Source of the DNA: Lachnospira eligens
GTDB lineage: Bacteria > Bacillota > Clostridia > Lachnospirales > Lachnospiraceae
Assembly: GCF_009680455.1 (NCBI RefSeq)
Contig: NZ_WKRD01000015.1
Span: 1-40,297, forward strand
Direction of reading: 5' to 3'
Length of the DNA: 40,297 bases
A program made the position numbers and the translations under genes. Below, piece by piece: positions 7,965 through 16,906 of this stretch. The stretch's first letter is position 1; the number at the start of each line of letters is the position of its first letter. The notes beneath the pieces are model-generated. The model saw nothing but the letters and a program-made list of their open reading frames with translations. It had not been told where the DNA came from and searched no databases.

Positions 7965-9790
7965 AAGAAGAGCTTAAGAAACTCCCGGCAAAACCGGGAG
8001 TTTATATTATGCATGATAAGTGGGACAATATAATATATATAGGTAAGGCGAAGATTTTAAAGAATCGTGTAAGGCAGTATTTCCAGAGCAGCAGGAATAA
8101 GTCTGCCAAGATTGTGCAGATGGTGTCACATATTCAGTACTTTGAGTATATTATCACAGATTCTGAACTTGAGGCGCTTGTTTTGGAGTGCAATCTTATC
8201 AAGGAGCACAGGCCTAAGTACAATACCATGCTAAAGGATGACAAGAGTTATCCTTTTATTAAGATTACCGTTGGTGAAGAGTATCCAAGGGTACTTTTTG
8301 CAAGAAAGATGAAGCATGGAGCAGGTAAGTATTTCGGTCCTTACACTTCTGCGGCAGCAGTCAAGGACACTATTGAACTTCTATGCAAACTGTATAAGGT
8401 AAGAACCTGTAACAGAAATCTGCCTAAAGATGAGGGCAAGGACAGGCCGTGTCTTAATTATCATATCGGACAGTGTGATGCACCATGTCAGGGATATGTA
8501 AGCGGTGAGGAATACAGAAGAAGAATTGATGAGGTTGTAGCTTTCTTAAATGGTGATTACAAGAAGATTATGGACAGGCTTACAACGCAGATGCAGGAAG
8601 CGTCTGAGAAGATGGAATACGAGGAAGCTGCAAGATACAGAGACCTGTTAATGAGTGTCAAGCAGGTTGCACAGAAGCAGAAGATTACAGCAGATGATGT
8701 TAATGACAGAGATGTCATTGCGTGTGCAAGTGACGGTCAGGACGCAGTTGTGCAGGTGTTCTTTATCAGGCAGGGCAAGCTTCTTGGAAGAGATCATTTT
8801 CATATGAAGGTTGCCGAAGGTGACTCTAAGAGCGACATTATTTCGGAATTTATGAAACAGTATTACGGCGGAACTCCATTTATACCTAATATTATTATGG
8901 TGCAGTACGAGATAGAGGATGCGGATACAATAGCACAGTGGCTTAGTGCAAGAAAGAGTCGCAAGGTAAGTATTGTCACACCTAAGAAGGGCGACAAGGA
9001 AAAGATGGTTGAGCTTGCATATAAGAACGCCCAGCTTGTTCTTACACAGGATGCGGAGAAGATTAAGCGTGAGGAGAGCAGGACAACAGGAGCTATGAAA
9101 GAGATTGCCGGATGGCTTGGACTTGGGACACTTCACAGAGCAGAGGCTTACGATATATCTAATACAAATGGCGTTGAAAGTGTTGGCTCAATGGTCGTTT
9201 TTGAGGATGGAAAACCAAAGAAGAATGATTATCGCAAGTTCAGGATAAGAACAGTAAAGGGGCCGGATGATTATAAGAGCATGCGTGAGGTTCTGACAAG
9301 ACGTTTTACAAGAGGTATGCGTGAGCGGGAAGGACTCGAGGATAGTCATGGATTTTCGAGATATCCAGACCTTATTATGATGGATGGCGGACGCGGTCAG
9401 GTGAATATTGCACTTGATGTACTTAAGGAACTGGGACTTAATATTCCTGTGTGTGGTATGGTAAAAGATGATACCCACAGCACAAGAGGTTTGTATTATA
9501 ACAATATTGAGATACCGATAGATAAGCACAGCGAGGGCTTTAAGCTGATTACAAGGGTGCAGGATGAGGCACACAGATTTGCAATAACTTATCACAGAAG
9601 CTTAAGAGATAAGGCACAGGTATCTTCTGTACTTGATTCGATTGAAGGAATCGGACCTGTAAGAAGAAAGGCACTTATGAAGCATTTTCTTGATATAGAA
9701 AAGATACGGCAGGCATCAGTGGATGAGCTTATGAAGGCTGATGGTATTACTGAAAATGTGGCAGAGAATATATACAAATTCTTTCATTGA
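7952..9790 (+). CDS. uvrC: Excinuclease ABC subunit C
   Basis: The nuclease of nucleotide excision repair, which cuts both sides of a lesion in the UvrBC complex. Its 612 residues fit the family. Domains in order: GIY-YIG (about 12-95, GVYIM...YIGKA), a Cys motif ([23 protein letters not shown], split over about 152-177), the UVR helix pair that binds UvrB ([10 protein letters not shown], about 205-235), an RNase-H-like nuclease (MMDGGRGQV region), and two helix-hairpin-helix motifs at the C-terminus ([16 protein letters not shown]). The ATG lies inside the end of the transglutaminase gene, with a weak ribosome site, so translation may be coupled. Confidence 0.97.
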   Translation: MFNLEEELKKLPAKPGVYIMHDKWDNIIYIGKAKILKNRVRQYFQSSRNKSAKIVQMVSHIQYFEYIITDSELEALVLECNLIKEHRPKYNTMLKDDKSYPFIKITVGEEYPRVLFARKMKHGAGKYFGPYTSAAAVKDTIELLCKLYKVRTCNRNLPKDEGKDRPCLNYHIGQCDAPCQGYVSGEEYRRRIDEVVAFLNGDYKKIMDRLTTQMQEASEKMEYEEAARYRDLLMSVKQVAQKQKITADDVNDRDVIACASDGQDAVVQVFFIRQGKLLGRDHFHMKVAEGDSKSDIISEFMKQYYGGTPFIPNIIMVQYEIEDADTIAQWLSARKSRKVSIVTPKKGDKEKMVELAYKNAQLVLTQDAEKIKREESRTTGAMKEIAGWLGLGTLHRAEAYDISNTNGVESVGSMVVFEDGKPKKNDYRKFRIRTVKGPDDYKSMREVLTRRFTRGMREREGLEDSHGFSRYPDLIMMDGGRGQVNIALDVLKELGLNIPVCGMVKDDTHSTRGLYYNNIEIPIDKHSEGFKLITRVQDEAHRFAITYHRSLRDKAQVSSVLDSIEGIGPVRRKALMKHFLDIEKIRQASVDELMKADGITENVAENIYKFFH

Positions 9791-9817
9791 TAATACTTTT
9801 ATAATAGCATTTAGAGC

Positions 9818-9846
9818 TTGTCTGTGATAAACTTAGGATATATGAA
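9818..9846 (+). promoter_or_regulatory. Possible promoter of the hprK operon
   Basis: TTGTCT at 9818-9823, a 17-base spacer, and TATGAA at 9841-9846. It is a moderate match in the only gap before hprK. Confidence 0.4.
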
Positions 9847-9878
9847 ATCGTAAACATGAGTTTGGAGGCATAGAATAT

Positions 9879-10832
9879 ATGAATAATGGTAAAGAGAGGG
9901 TAAAGTTATCTAAAGTTATCCAAAAAATGAATCTTGTTAATCTTACACCACAGATAGATGTGTCAGGAATCTGGCTTAATCTGCCTGATGTGAACAGACC
10001 GGCTTTGCAGCTTACAGGTTTTTATGACCAGTTTGATAATGACAGATTACAGATTATTGGTAATGTCGAGCATGCTTATCTTGCGAGTCTTTCTGAGCAG
10101 GAGAGATATGAAAGATATATGCAGCTTTTGTCAAGTAATATTCCATGTATTATATTCTGCAGGAGTATAAAGCCAGAGCCTAAGATTATTGAACTTGCGG
10201 TTAAGTATCAGATACCTCTTCTTATGACAGACCAGGCAACATCTTCATTTACAGCAGAAGTAATACGCTGGCTGAAGGTTCAGCTTGCACCATGTATCGT
10301 AATCCATGGTGTTTTAGTTGATGTATATGGTGTAGGTGTACTTATCACAGGTGAGTCTGGTATTGGTAAGAGCGAAGCTGCACTTGAACTTATAAAAAGA
10401 GGACACCGTCTTGTAACTGACGATGCGGTTGAAATCAGAAAGGTCAGTGACGAGACTCTGGTTGGAAGCGCACCGGGAGTTACCAAGTATTTTATAGAGC
10501 TTAGAGGCATTGGTATTATTGATGTCAAGACACTTTTCGGTGTTGAAAGTGTTAAGGAAACTCAGGAAATAGATATGGTTATCAAGCTTGAGGACTGGAA
10601 CAAGGACAGAGAGTATGACCGACTTGGACTTGAGGAAGAATACATAGAATATCTTGGCAATAAGGTTGTGTGCCATACGCTACCGGTAAGACCAGGACGT
10701 AATCTTGCTGTAATTGTTGAGTCAGCAGCGGTCAACCATAGACAGAAGATGATGGGATATAATGCAGCGAAGGAATTATACAGAAGAGTACAGGAAAATC
10801 TTATGAGAGGCGGGGAGGATGACGATGAGTAA
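9879..10832 (+). CDS. hprK: HPr kinase/phosphorylase
   Basis: Phosphorylates HPr at Ser46 (and removes the phosphate) in response to glycolytic intermediates, driving CcpA-type carbon catabolite control. Its 317 residues are the normal length. Walker A GESGIGKS is at 158-165, preceded by the conserved His in IHGVLVDVYG and followed by HRLVTDDAVEI; the family signature RGIGIIDVKTLFG is at about 208-220. The ATG follows TTTGGAGGC. The stop overlaps the glucokinase start, coupling this regulator with sugar phosphorylation. Confidence 0.97.
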   Translation: MNNGKERVKLSKVIQKMNLVNLTPQIDVSGIWLNLPDVNRPALQLTGFYDQFDNDRLQIIGNVEHAYLASLSEQERYERYMQLLSSNIPCIIFCRSIKPEPKIIELAVKYQIPLLMTDQATSSFTAEVIRWLKVQLAPCIVIHGVLVDVYGVGVLITGESGIGKSEAALELIKRGHRLVTDDAVEIRKVSDETLVGSAPGVTKYFIELRGIGIIDVKTLFGVESVKETQEIDMVIKLEDWNKDREYDRLGLEEEYIEYLGNKVVCHTLPVRPGRNLAVIVESAAVNHRQKMMGYNAAKELYRRVQENLMRGGEDDDE

Positions 10833-11766
10833 GATTATATTTGGAATTGATGTTGGAGGAACAACCTGCAAATGTGGTACATTTTCTGAAGAAGGTGAAC
10901 TGTTAAGAAAAGAAGAGATTCCTACAAGAAAGGATGAGGGTGGAAGCCTGATTCTGCCTGATATAAGTGAGTATATCAAGGGCGTTCTTGCAGATATGAA
11001 TATGACAACAGAGGATGTGGCAGGAATCGGAATGGGACTTCCTGGTGCATGTCTTGAGGATGGAACTGTCAACAAATGTATCAACTTGGGCTGGGGAGTA
11101 TTTAATGCAGCCAATGCACTGTCTGAGCTTACAGGTATTCCTGTTAAGATTGGTAATGATGCCAATATGGCAGCACTCGGAGAATTCTGGGTAGGCGGTG
11201 GAAGCGAATATAACAGCATGGTAATGGTGACGATTGGAACCGGTGTAGGCGGTGGAGTTATTATTGATGGAAAGCCTCTTTATGGATTTAACGGTGCAGC
11301 AGGTGAGATAGGTCATCTTCCACTTGTTGAAGGTGAGACTGAGAGCTGTAACTGTGGAAAGAAGGGATGTCTTGAGCAGGTTGCTTCTGCAACTGGAATT
11401 GTAAGAACGGCTAACCGTATGCTTGCAGAAAGTGACATGCCTTCATCTTTAAGAAGTGTGCCATACATATCGGCAAAGGTTATATTTGACGAGGCTAAGG
11501 GAGGAGATGCCCTTGCTATACAGGTAACAGAGTATGTATGCAGGTATCTTGGAAAAGGACTTGCATGTGCAGCGGGAATGGTTGACCCGGAGGTATTTGT
11601 AATTGGTGGCGGAGTTTCTGCCGCAGGGGAATATTTTATCAATCTTATTGATAAGTATTATAAGGAATGTGTGTTCCATGCGAGCAGACAGACTAAGATA
11701 GTTAAGGCTGCACTTGGCAATGATGCAGGAATGTATGGAGCAGCAAAGCTTATTCTTGGAAATTAG
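10825..11766 (+). CDS. ROK-family glucokinase
   Basis: Phosphorylates glucose to glucose 6-phosphate with ATP in the cytoplasm. The protein has 313 residues. Seen are the N-terminal phosphate-binding DVGGTTCKCGTF, the ROK signature GEIGHLPL with the zinc-binding cluster CNCGKKGCLEQ, and the catalytic Asp in IGNDANMAALGE. An ATG at 10819 is in frame, but GGAGG at 10814-10818 touches it; the ATG at 10825, 6 bases from that site, is chosen and overlaps hprK by 8 bases. Confidence 0.93.
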   Translation: MSKIIFGIDVGGTTCKCGTFSEEGELLRKEEIPTRKDEGGSLILPDISEYIKGVLADMNMTTEDVAGIGMGLPGACLEDGTVNKCINLGWGVFNAANALSELTGIPVKIGNDANMAALGEFWVGGGSEYNSMVMVTIGTGVGGGVIIDGKPLYGFNGAAGEIGHLPLVEGETESCNCGKKGCLEQVASATGIVRTANRMLAESDMPSSLRSVPYISAKVIFDEAKGGDALAIQVTEYVCRYLGKGLACAAGMVDPEVFVIGGGVSAAGEYFINLIDKYYKECVFHASRQTKIVKAALGNDAGMYGAAKLILGN

Positions 11767-11787
11767 TATTAAGGATAGTGAGATTAT

Positions 11788-12723
11788 ATGGATAATAAAA
11801 TGTTATCAGAAGCATTAATATCAATGCTTGGTGCCGGGAATGTAAGAACAGGTGAACTAATGAAGACACATACTACATTCAGAATCGGAGGTGCTGCAGA
11901 TTATTATGTAACACCACAGGCAGAAAAGCAGATAGCAGATGTTATCGCATTTTTGAAAAAATCGGACATTAAATATATTGTTATTGGAAATGGCAGCAAT
12001 ATTCTTGTGAGTGATGAAGGCTTCAGGGGAGTTGTAGTTGAGCTTGGCGATGGTTTTTCAGATTATGAGTTTCTTCAGGATTCACAGGATAATTCAGATG
12101 AAGTGCTTGTCAAAGCAAGTGCAGGCATGAAGCTTACAAGACTTGGCAACCAGCTTGCTGCTAATGGAATTGCCGGATTTGAATTTGCAACAGGTATTCC
12201 GGGTTGCATAGGTGGTGCTGTAAGAATGAATGCAGGTGCTTATGGTGGGGAGTTCAAGGATATTCTTGTCAGTGCAAAGGTTATTGATGATGAAGGTGTT
12301 ATCAGGGAGCTTCCAGCAGATGAACTTGAGCTTGGATACAGAACAAGTATTGTAGCGAAAAGCAATATGATTGTTCTTGAAGCAACTTTGAAATTAAGAA
12401 AAGGTGAACCGGATATAATAAGAAATAATATATCAGAGCTGGCAGCTAAGAGAAGGCAGAAGCAGCCACTTGAGTATCCTAGTGCCGGAAGCACATTTAA
12501 AAGACCGGAAGGATATTTTGCAGCAAAGCTTATTGAGGATGCAGGTCTTAAGGGTTGTGCAAGAGGTGGCGCACAGGTATCGGAGAAGCATGCAGGATTC
12601 GTTGTCAATAAGGGCGATGCAACTGCGAAGGATGTATGCGAGCTTACGGATTATATTAAGAGTGAAGTTATGGAAAAGTTCGGTGTCGGGCTGGAACTGG
12701 AAGTTGTAAAGGTTGGATTCTAA
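11788..12723 (+). CDS. murB: UDP-N-acetylenolpyruvoylglucosamine reductase
   Basis: FAD- and NADPH-dependent second step of UDP-MurNAc synthesis for peptidoglycan. The protein has 311 residues. The FAD-binding blocks are TTFRIGGAADYYVTP, GNGSNILVSDEG and GIPGCIGGAVRMNAGAYG; the catalytic Ser lies in PSAGSTFKRP, typical of the shorter type II MurB of Firmicutes. It sits between glucokinase and rapZ in a conserved Clostridia order, so wall precursor supply may follow carbon status. Confidence 0.96.
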   Translation: MDNKMLSEALISMLGAGNVRTGELMKTHTTFRIGGAADYYVTPQAEKQIADVIAFLKKSDIKYIVIGNGSNILVSDEGFRGVVVELGDGFSDYEFLQDSQDNSDEVLVKASAGMKLTRLGNQLAANGIAGFEFATGIPGCIGGAVRMNAGAYGGEFKDILVSAKVIDDEGVIRELPADELELGYRTSIVAKSNMIVLEATLKLRKGEPDIIRNNISELAAKRRQKQPLEYPSAGSTFKRPEGYFAAKLIEDAGLKGCARGGAQVSEKHAGFVVNKGDATAKDVCELTDYIKSEVMEKFGVGLELEVVKVGF

Positions 12724-12783
12724 GGCTTGTTATAATTAAACAGACCAGTAATTAAAGGCAGATAAGAAAGAGAAGATGATAAG

Positions 12784-13662
12784 ATGAAGATGATTATTGT
12801 TACAGGTATGTCAGGTGCAGGTAAATCTACAGCACTTAATGTATTAGAAGATGAGGGATATTATTGTGTCGATAATATGCCAATCTCTCTGATTCCTAAG
12901 TTTGCAGAGCTTGCCAATGCGGGAGAAGACGGATATAGCAACATAGCAATTGGTGTAGATATAAGAAGTGGTCACGCACTTGCTGAGCTGGATTCAGTGC
13001 TTGATGATATGCTTAATAAGCATTTTAACTATACAATTCTGTTTCTTGAATCAAGTGATGATGTACTTGTAAAACGATACAAGGAAACGCGAAGAACACA
13101 TCCGCTTGCAATGGATGATCATGACAGAATAGATAATGTAATAAAGCTGGAAAGAGATGAGCTTAAGTTCTTAAAGAAAAGAGCAGATGTTATAATCGAT
13201 ACAAGCCAGATGCTTACAAGGGAACTTAAGGCAGAGCTTGAGGGCATATTCTTTGACGATAAGAATTTCAAGAATCTGTTTGTTACAGTTCTTTCTTTTG
13301 GTTTCAAATATGGAATACCTGCAGACGCAGATCTTGTGTTTGATGTGAGATTTCTGCCTAATCCATATTATATTGAAGAACTTAAACACCTTACCGGTAA
13401 TGATAAGCCTGTACAGGATTATGTGAAGAAAGCTCCGGAGACAACAGAATTTCTGGAAAAGATAGATGACTTATTGAAGTTCCTTCTGCCTAATTATGTT
13501 AAGGAAGGAAAGAACAGCCTTGTTATTGCAATTGGCTGTACAGGAGGAAAGCATCGTTCAGTTACTCTTGCTAATGAAATCTATAAGCTTATAAGCAGGA
13601 CTGAGTATGGATGTAAGGTTGAGCATAGAGATATTGAGAAAGATTCTAAGAGAAAAGGTTAA
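12784..13662 (+). CDS. rapZ: RapZ/YvcJ nucleotide-binding protein
   Basis: A P-loop NTPase of 292 residues with Walker A GMSGAGKST at 8-16 and the C-terminal signature AIGCTGGKHRSV. E. coli RapZ is an adaptor that presents the sRNA GlmZ to RNase E and controls glucosamine-6-phosphate synthesis; B. subtilis YvcJ is tied to competence and envelope traits. Here it lies with murB and whiA, 2 bases before the latter. The yvcK gene that often stands between rapZ and whiA is absent. The RNA partner in this organism is unknown. Confidence 0.94.
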   Translation: MKMIIVTGMSGAGKSTALNVLEDEGYYCVDNMPISLIPKFAELANAGEDGYSNIAIGVDIRSGHALAELDSVLDDMLNKHFNYTILFLESSDDVLVKRYKETRRTHPLAMDDHDRIDNVIKLERDELKFLKKRADVIIDTSQMLTRELKAELEGIFFDDKNFKNLFVTVLSFGFKYGIPADADLVFDVRFLPNPYYIEELKHLTGNDKPVQDYVKKAPETTEFLEKIDDLLKFLLPNYVKEGKNSLVIAIGCTGGKHRSVTLANEIYKLISRTEYGCKVEHRDIEKDSKRKG

Positions 13663-13664
13663 GT

Positions 13665-14618
13665 ATGTCATTTTCATCAGAAGTAAAAGAAGAGTTAGTT
13701 AAGAAAACAGATTCCGCGAGGCATTGCCAGATTGCGGAATTTGCTGCGTTTATGGGAATGTCTGGCAATGTAAGCGAGACAGATAATGGAGAATTATGTC
13801 TGGAATTCGTTACAGAGAACGAATTGTCAGTTGAGAAATTCAGTGACCTGTTATTGAGAATATTTAGCATTAAGATGGATGCTGATACGAATGAAATGGT
13901 TAAGAATGGCAAGGAAACTATTATAAGGATAACCAGACAGAGTGATGTTGCTAAGATATTGCAGACATTAAAATGGTGCGACGACCGGTTTACACAGATT
14001 GAACCGGTGTTTGTTGACGCAAGAATTGTAGCTATGGACTGCTGTAAGAAAGCATTTATAAGAGGAGCTTTTATGGAACGAGGTTCTATAAGTGACCCGA
14101 ACAAGTTCTATCACTATGAGATTGTGTGCAAATATGAGGAGGACGCTGATATTCTTATGGATATGCTGCGTTTTTTCGGACTCGATGCCAAGGTTATTGT
14201 AAGAAAAAACAGTTTTGTAGTGTATATGAAAGAAGGCAATAATATTACTGATACGCTTAATCTTATGGGAGCGGTTGTTTCGCAGATGAACCTGTACAAT
14301 GTCATGATTCTTAAGGGAATCAGTAATGATGTCAACAGAAAGGTAAACTGTGAGACTGCTAATCTTAACAAGACAATTGAAGCGGCGGTCAAGCAGATTA
14401 AGGATATTGAACTTATAAGAGATACTGTCGGGCTTGACAGTTTAAGTGACAGTCTGATGCAGGTTGCTCTTTTAAGACTCGAGAATCCTGACATGAGTCT
14501 TCAGGGATTAGGTGAGCTGTTAGACCCCCCGGTTGGTAAATCGGGTGTAAACCACAGGTTAAGAAAGATTGGCGAGAAGGCAGATGAATTAAGACAGAGC
14601 ATGGGAATCTCTGTCTGA
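13665..14618 (+). CDS. whiA: WhiA DNA-binding regulator
   Basis: The protein has 317 residues and starts with the family signature MSFSSEVKEEL. An N-terminal domain related to LAGLIDADG endonucleases (AFIRGAFMERGSISDP) is followed by a C-terminal helix-turn-helix (MSLQGLGELLDPPVGKSGVNHRLRK, split by the turn). WhiA controls sporulation septation in Streptomyces and affects cell division and chromosome segregation in Bacillus. It is probably transcribed with rapZ. Confidence 0.95.
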   Translation: MSFSSEVKEELVKKTDSARHCQIAEFAAFMGMSGNVSETDNGELCLEFVTENELSVEKFSDLLLRIFSIKMDADTNEMVKNGKETIIRITRQSDVAKILQTLKWCDDRFTQIEPVFVDARIVAMDCCKKAFIRGAFMERGSISDPNKFYHYEIVCKYEEDADILMDMLRFFGLDAKVIVRKNSFVVYMKEGNNITDTLNLMGAVVSQMNLYNVMILKGISNDVNRKVNCETANLNKTIEAAVKQIKDIELIRDTVGLDSLSDSLMQVALLRLENPDMSLQGLGELLDPPVGKSGVNHRLRKIGEKADELRQSMGISV

Positions 14619-14733
14619 TTAAATATTTTTAATAAAATTTTACATTTTCTTTTCAAATAGGGATTGACAAGAAGTGTATAATTGAAAATATGAGATAAAA
14701 GAGCAGTCATATACTGCAGAAAGGTTGATTAAG

Positions 14734-15876
14734 ATGACTAAAGTAGATATAATTTCAGGCTTTTTGGGAGCAGGTAAAACAACTCTTATAAGTAAGCTTT
14801 TAAAGGAAGCCTTAAAGGGAGAGCAGGTAGTTCTTATTGAGAATGAATTCGGTGAAATCGGTATTGATGGAGGATTCCTTAAAGATTCTGGTGTTGAGAT
14901 AAGAGAGATGAATTCAGGATGCATCTGCTGTTCACTTGTTGGTGATTTCGGAACTTCTCTTAAGGAGGTTGTTGATAAGTATCATCCAGACAGAATTATT
15001 ATTGAGCCTTCAGGAGTAGGCAAGCTTTCAGATGTTATCAAAGCGGTTAAAGACCTTCACATTGAGAATGAAATCGTTCTTAACAGTGCTTCAACAGTTG
15101 CAGATGCATCTAAGGTTAAGGTATATATGAAGAATTTTGGTGAATTCTTTAATAACCAGATTGAGCATGCAGGAACTGTTATTTTAAGCAGAACACAGAA
15201 TGTTTCTGAAGAGAAGTTAAAGACAGCTATTGAGCTTATTAAGAGTGTTAATCCTAATGCACATATTATCACAACTCCTTGGGATGATATTGACGGAACT
15301 AAGATTCTTGGTGCAATGGAGAATGTTACTAACCTTGAGTTAGACATGCTTGCAGAGGCAGCGCAGAAGGCTTATGAGGAGCATGAGAAGGAGCACCACC
15401 ACCACCATCATCATGAAGATGGAGAGTGCTGCTGTTGCGGAGGACATCATGATGATGATGATGACGAGCATGAGCATCATCACGACCACGAGCATGAGCA
15501 TCATCATGACCATGATGAGGAACATGAGCATCATCACGACCACGAGCACGAGCACGAACATCATCATGACCATGACCATGATCATCACCATCACCATGCA
15601 GATGACGTATTTACAAGCTGGGGAACAGAGACTCCTAAGAAGTATGAGAAGGCAGAGCTTGACAGCATATTAAAGAAGCTTTCTGAGAGTGAAGATTATG
15701 GTAAGGTTCTCCGTTCTAAGGGTATGCTTCCTTGTACAGATGGAACATGGATGTATTTCGACCTTGTACCAGAAGAATATGAGATTCGTGAGGGAAGTGC
15801 TGATTTCACAGGAAGAATCTGTGTAATCGGTTCTGAACTTAAGGAAGATGCACTTAAGGAACTTTTTGAAGTTTAA
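14734..15876 (+). CDS. CobW/COG0523 GTPase with His-rich metal-binding tract
   Basis: A probable metallochaperone GTPase of 380 residues. Walker A GFLGAGKTT is at 9-17, the metal-binding CICC at 63-66, and the guanine/switch blocks follow (IIIEPSGVG). Between the GTPase and the C-terminal CobW_C domain sits a tract at about 217-288 made almost wholly of His, Asp and Glu plus a CCCC run. This suggests storage or delivery of zinc, nickel or cobalt. The TTG at 14725 is in frame, but AGAAAGG touches it, so the ATG at 14734 is used. The next gene encodes a second P-loop protein; together they look like a metal-homeostasis unit. Confidence 0.9.
   Translation: MTKVDIISGFLGAGKTTLISKLLKEALKGEQVVLIENEFGEIGIDGGFLKDSGVEIREMNSGCICCSLVGDFGTSLKEVVDKYHPDRIIIEPSGVGKLSDVIKAVKDLHIENEIVLNSASTVADASKVKVYMKNFGEFFNNQIEHAGTVILSRTQNVSEEKLKTAIELIKSVNPNAHIITTPWDDIDGTKILGAMENVTNLELDMLAEAAQKAYEEHEKEHHHHHHHEDGECCCCGGHHDDDDDEHEHHHDHEHEHHHDHDEEHEHHHDHEHEHEHHHDHDHDHHHHHADDVFTSWGTETPKKYEKAELDSILKKLSESEDYGKVLRSKGMLPCTDGTWMYFDLVPEEYEIREGSADFTGRICVIGSELKEDALKELFEV
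15469..15576 (+). repeat. 54-bp imperfect tandem duplication in the His-rich tract
   Basis: CATGAGCATCATCACGACCA begins at 15469 and again at 15523, a period of 54 bases (18 codons). The copies differ by a few silent or His/Glu changes. CAT/CAC/GAC/GAG codons dominate, so the length is likely to vary by slippage while the frame is kept. Confidence 0.75.
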
Positions 15877-15957
15877 TCAGTGTTTAATAGAAGAACACAT
15901 TTTTACAACGCATTTATAATGAAATGATAGCGCAAATGCGCGGAAATGAGGATAAAT

Positions 15958-16905
15958 ATGGCAAATGAGGAATATCAGATTCCGATTTTCTTGATTAACG
16001 GTCAGCTTGACAGTGGTAAAACAAGATTTATCTCCGATACTATAGCAATGGGACAGTTTGCAGACGCTAAGAATAAACTTCTTATTGTGTGTGAAGAAGG
16101 CGAAGAGGAGTATAGCGAGAAGCTTCTTAAGGACAACGGAGTTGATATGGTTGTTGTTGAAAAGGAAGATTTTAATATCAAGACTCTTAATGAACTGGAC
16201 AAGAAGTATGATCCATGGATTGTTATTGTTGAATATAACGGAATGTGGGATCCTGCACTTATTCTTGGAAGTGAGAAGCCAAGAGGATGGCAGGTATACC
16301 AGTCTATAACTTTAGTTGATGCTAATTCATTTGGCTTACAGTGGGCTAACATGAAGTCTATTATTGCAGAGTCTGTTAAATATGCTGATATGGTTATCTT
16401 TAACAGATGCAAGTCAGGTATGGATCTTGGCAGCTACAGAAGAAGCATGAGAGCATTAAATCCTGCACTTCAGATTATCTTCGAGGACGAGAAGGGTGAC
16501 CAGGTTGCTATATCTGAACAGCTTCCATACGATATCAATGCTGATGTTATTCAGGTTGATGACGAAGATTATGGTATCTGGTATATGGATGTGTCTGAAA
16601 GACCGGAAGTATACGCAGGTAAGAAGGTAAGATTCAAGGGACAGGTTCTTAAGAACAAGTACTTTAAGGACAAGAATTTCGTTCCGGGAAGAAAGGTTAT
16701 GACATGCTGTGCAGAAGATACACAGTTTATTGGTTATATCAGCTTCTACAACAACATAGCTTCTCTTGAGAACAGAGAATGGATATGGGTTACAGCTACT
16801 ATTAAGTATGAATTCCAGATGGCATATAAGAAGAAAGGTCCTGTTCTTTACGTTGAAAGCGTAGAAAAGACAGGTGCACCTAAGGAAGAGATGGTGTTCT
16901 TCTGA
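15958..16905 (+). CDS. CobW-like P-loop protein fused to a DUF1980/YcgQ-type C-terminal domain
   Basis: The protein has 315 residues. Residues about 8-190 look like a diverged CobW GTPase: the P-loop is NGQLDSGKTRF, an EYNGMW block replaces the usual E(P)SG, and FNRCKSG replaces NKxD. No CxCC metal motif is present. The last 100 residues (VRFKGQVLKNKYF, then VPGRKVMTCCAEDTQFIGY) resemble the C-terminal domain of the TIGR03943/YcgQ family, normally found on a membrane protein next to a CobW-linked permease. The ATG at 15958 has GAGGA 5 bases upstream and is preferred to 15946. It lies after the His-rich CobW gene. Domain assignment is from memory of the motif. Confidence 0.65.
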   Translation: MANEEYQIPIFLINGQLDSGKTRFISDTIAMGQFADAKNKLLIVCEEGEEEYSEKLLKDNGVDMVVVEKEDFNIKTLNELDKKYDPWIVIVEYNGMWDPALILGSEKPRGWQVYQSITLVDANSFGLQWANMKSIIAESVKYADMVIFNRCKSGMDLGSYRRSMRALNPALQIIFEDEKGDQVAISEQLPYDINADVIQVDDEDYGIWYMDVSERPEVYAGKKVRFKGQVLKNKYFKDKNFVPGRKVMTCCAEDTQFIGYISFYNNIASLENREWIWVTATIKYEFQMAYKKKGPVLYVESVEKTGAPKEEMVFF

Positions 16906-16906
16906 T

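Noticed and set aside
14664..14682. TTGACA followed by TATAAT as a promoter
   Set aside because: The spacer is only 7 bases, too short for sigma-A; kept only as a possible regulator motif.
15340..15597. Met/Val-rich minus-strand frame
   Set aside because: It is the antisense of the His-rich codons of the CobW gene.
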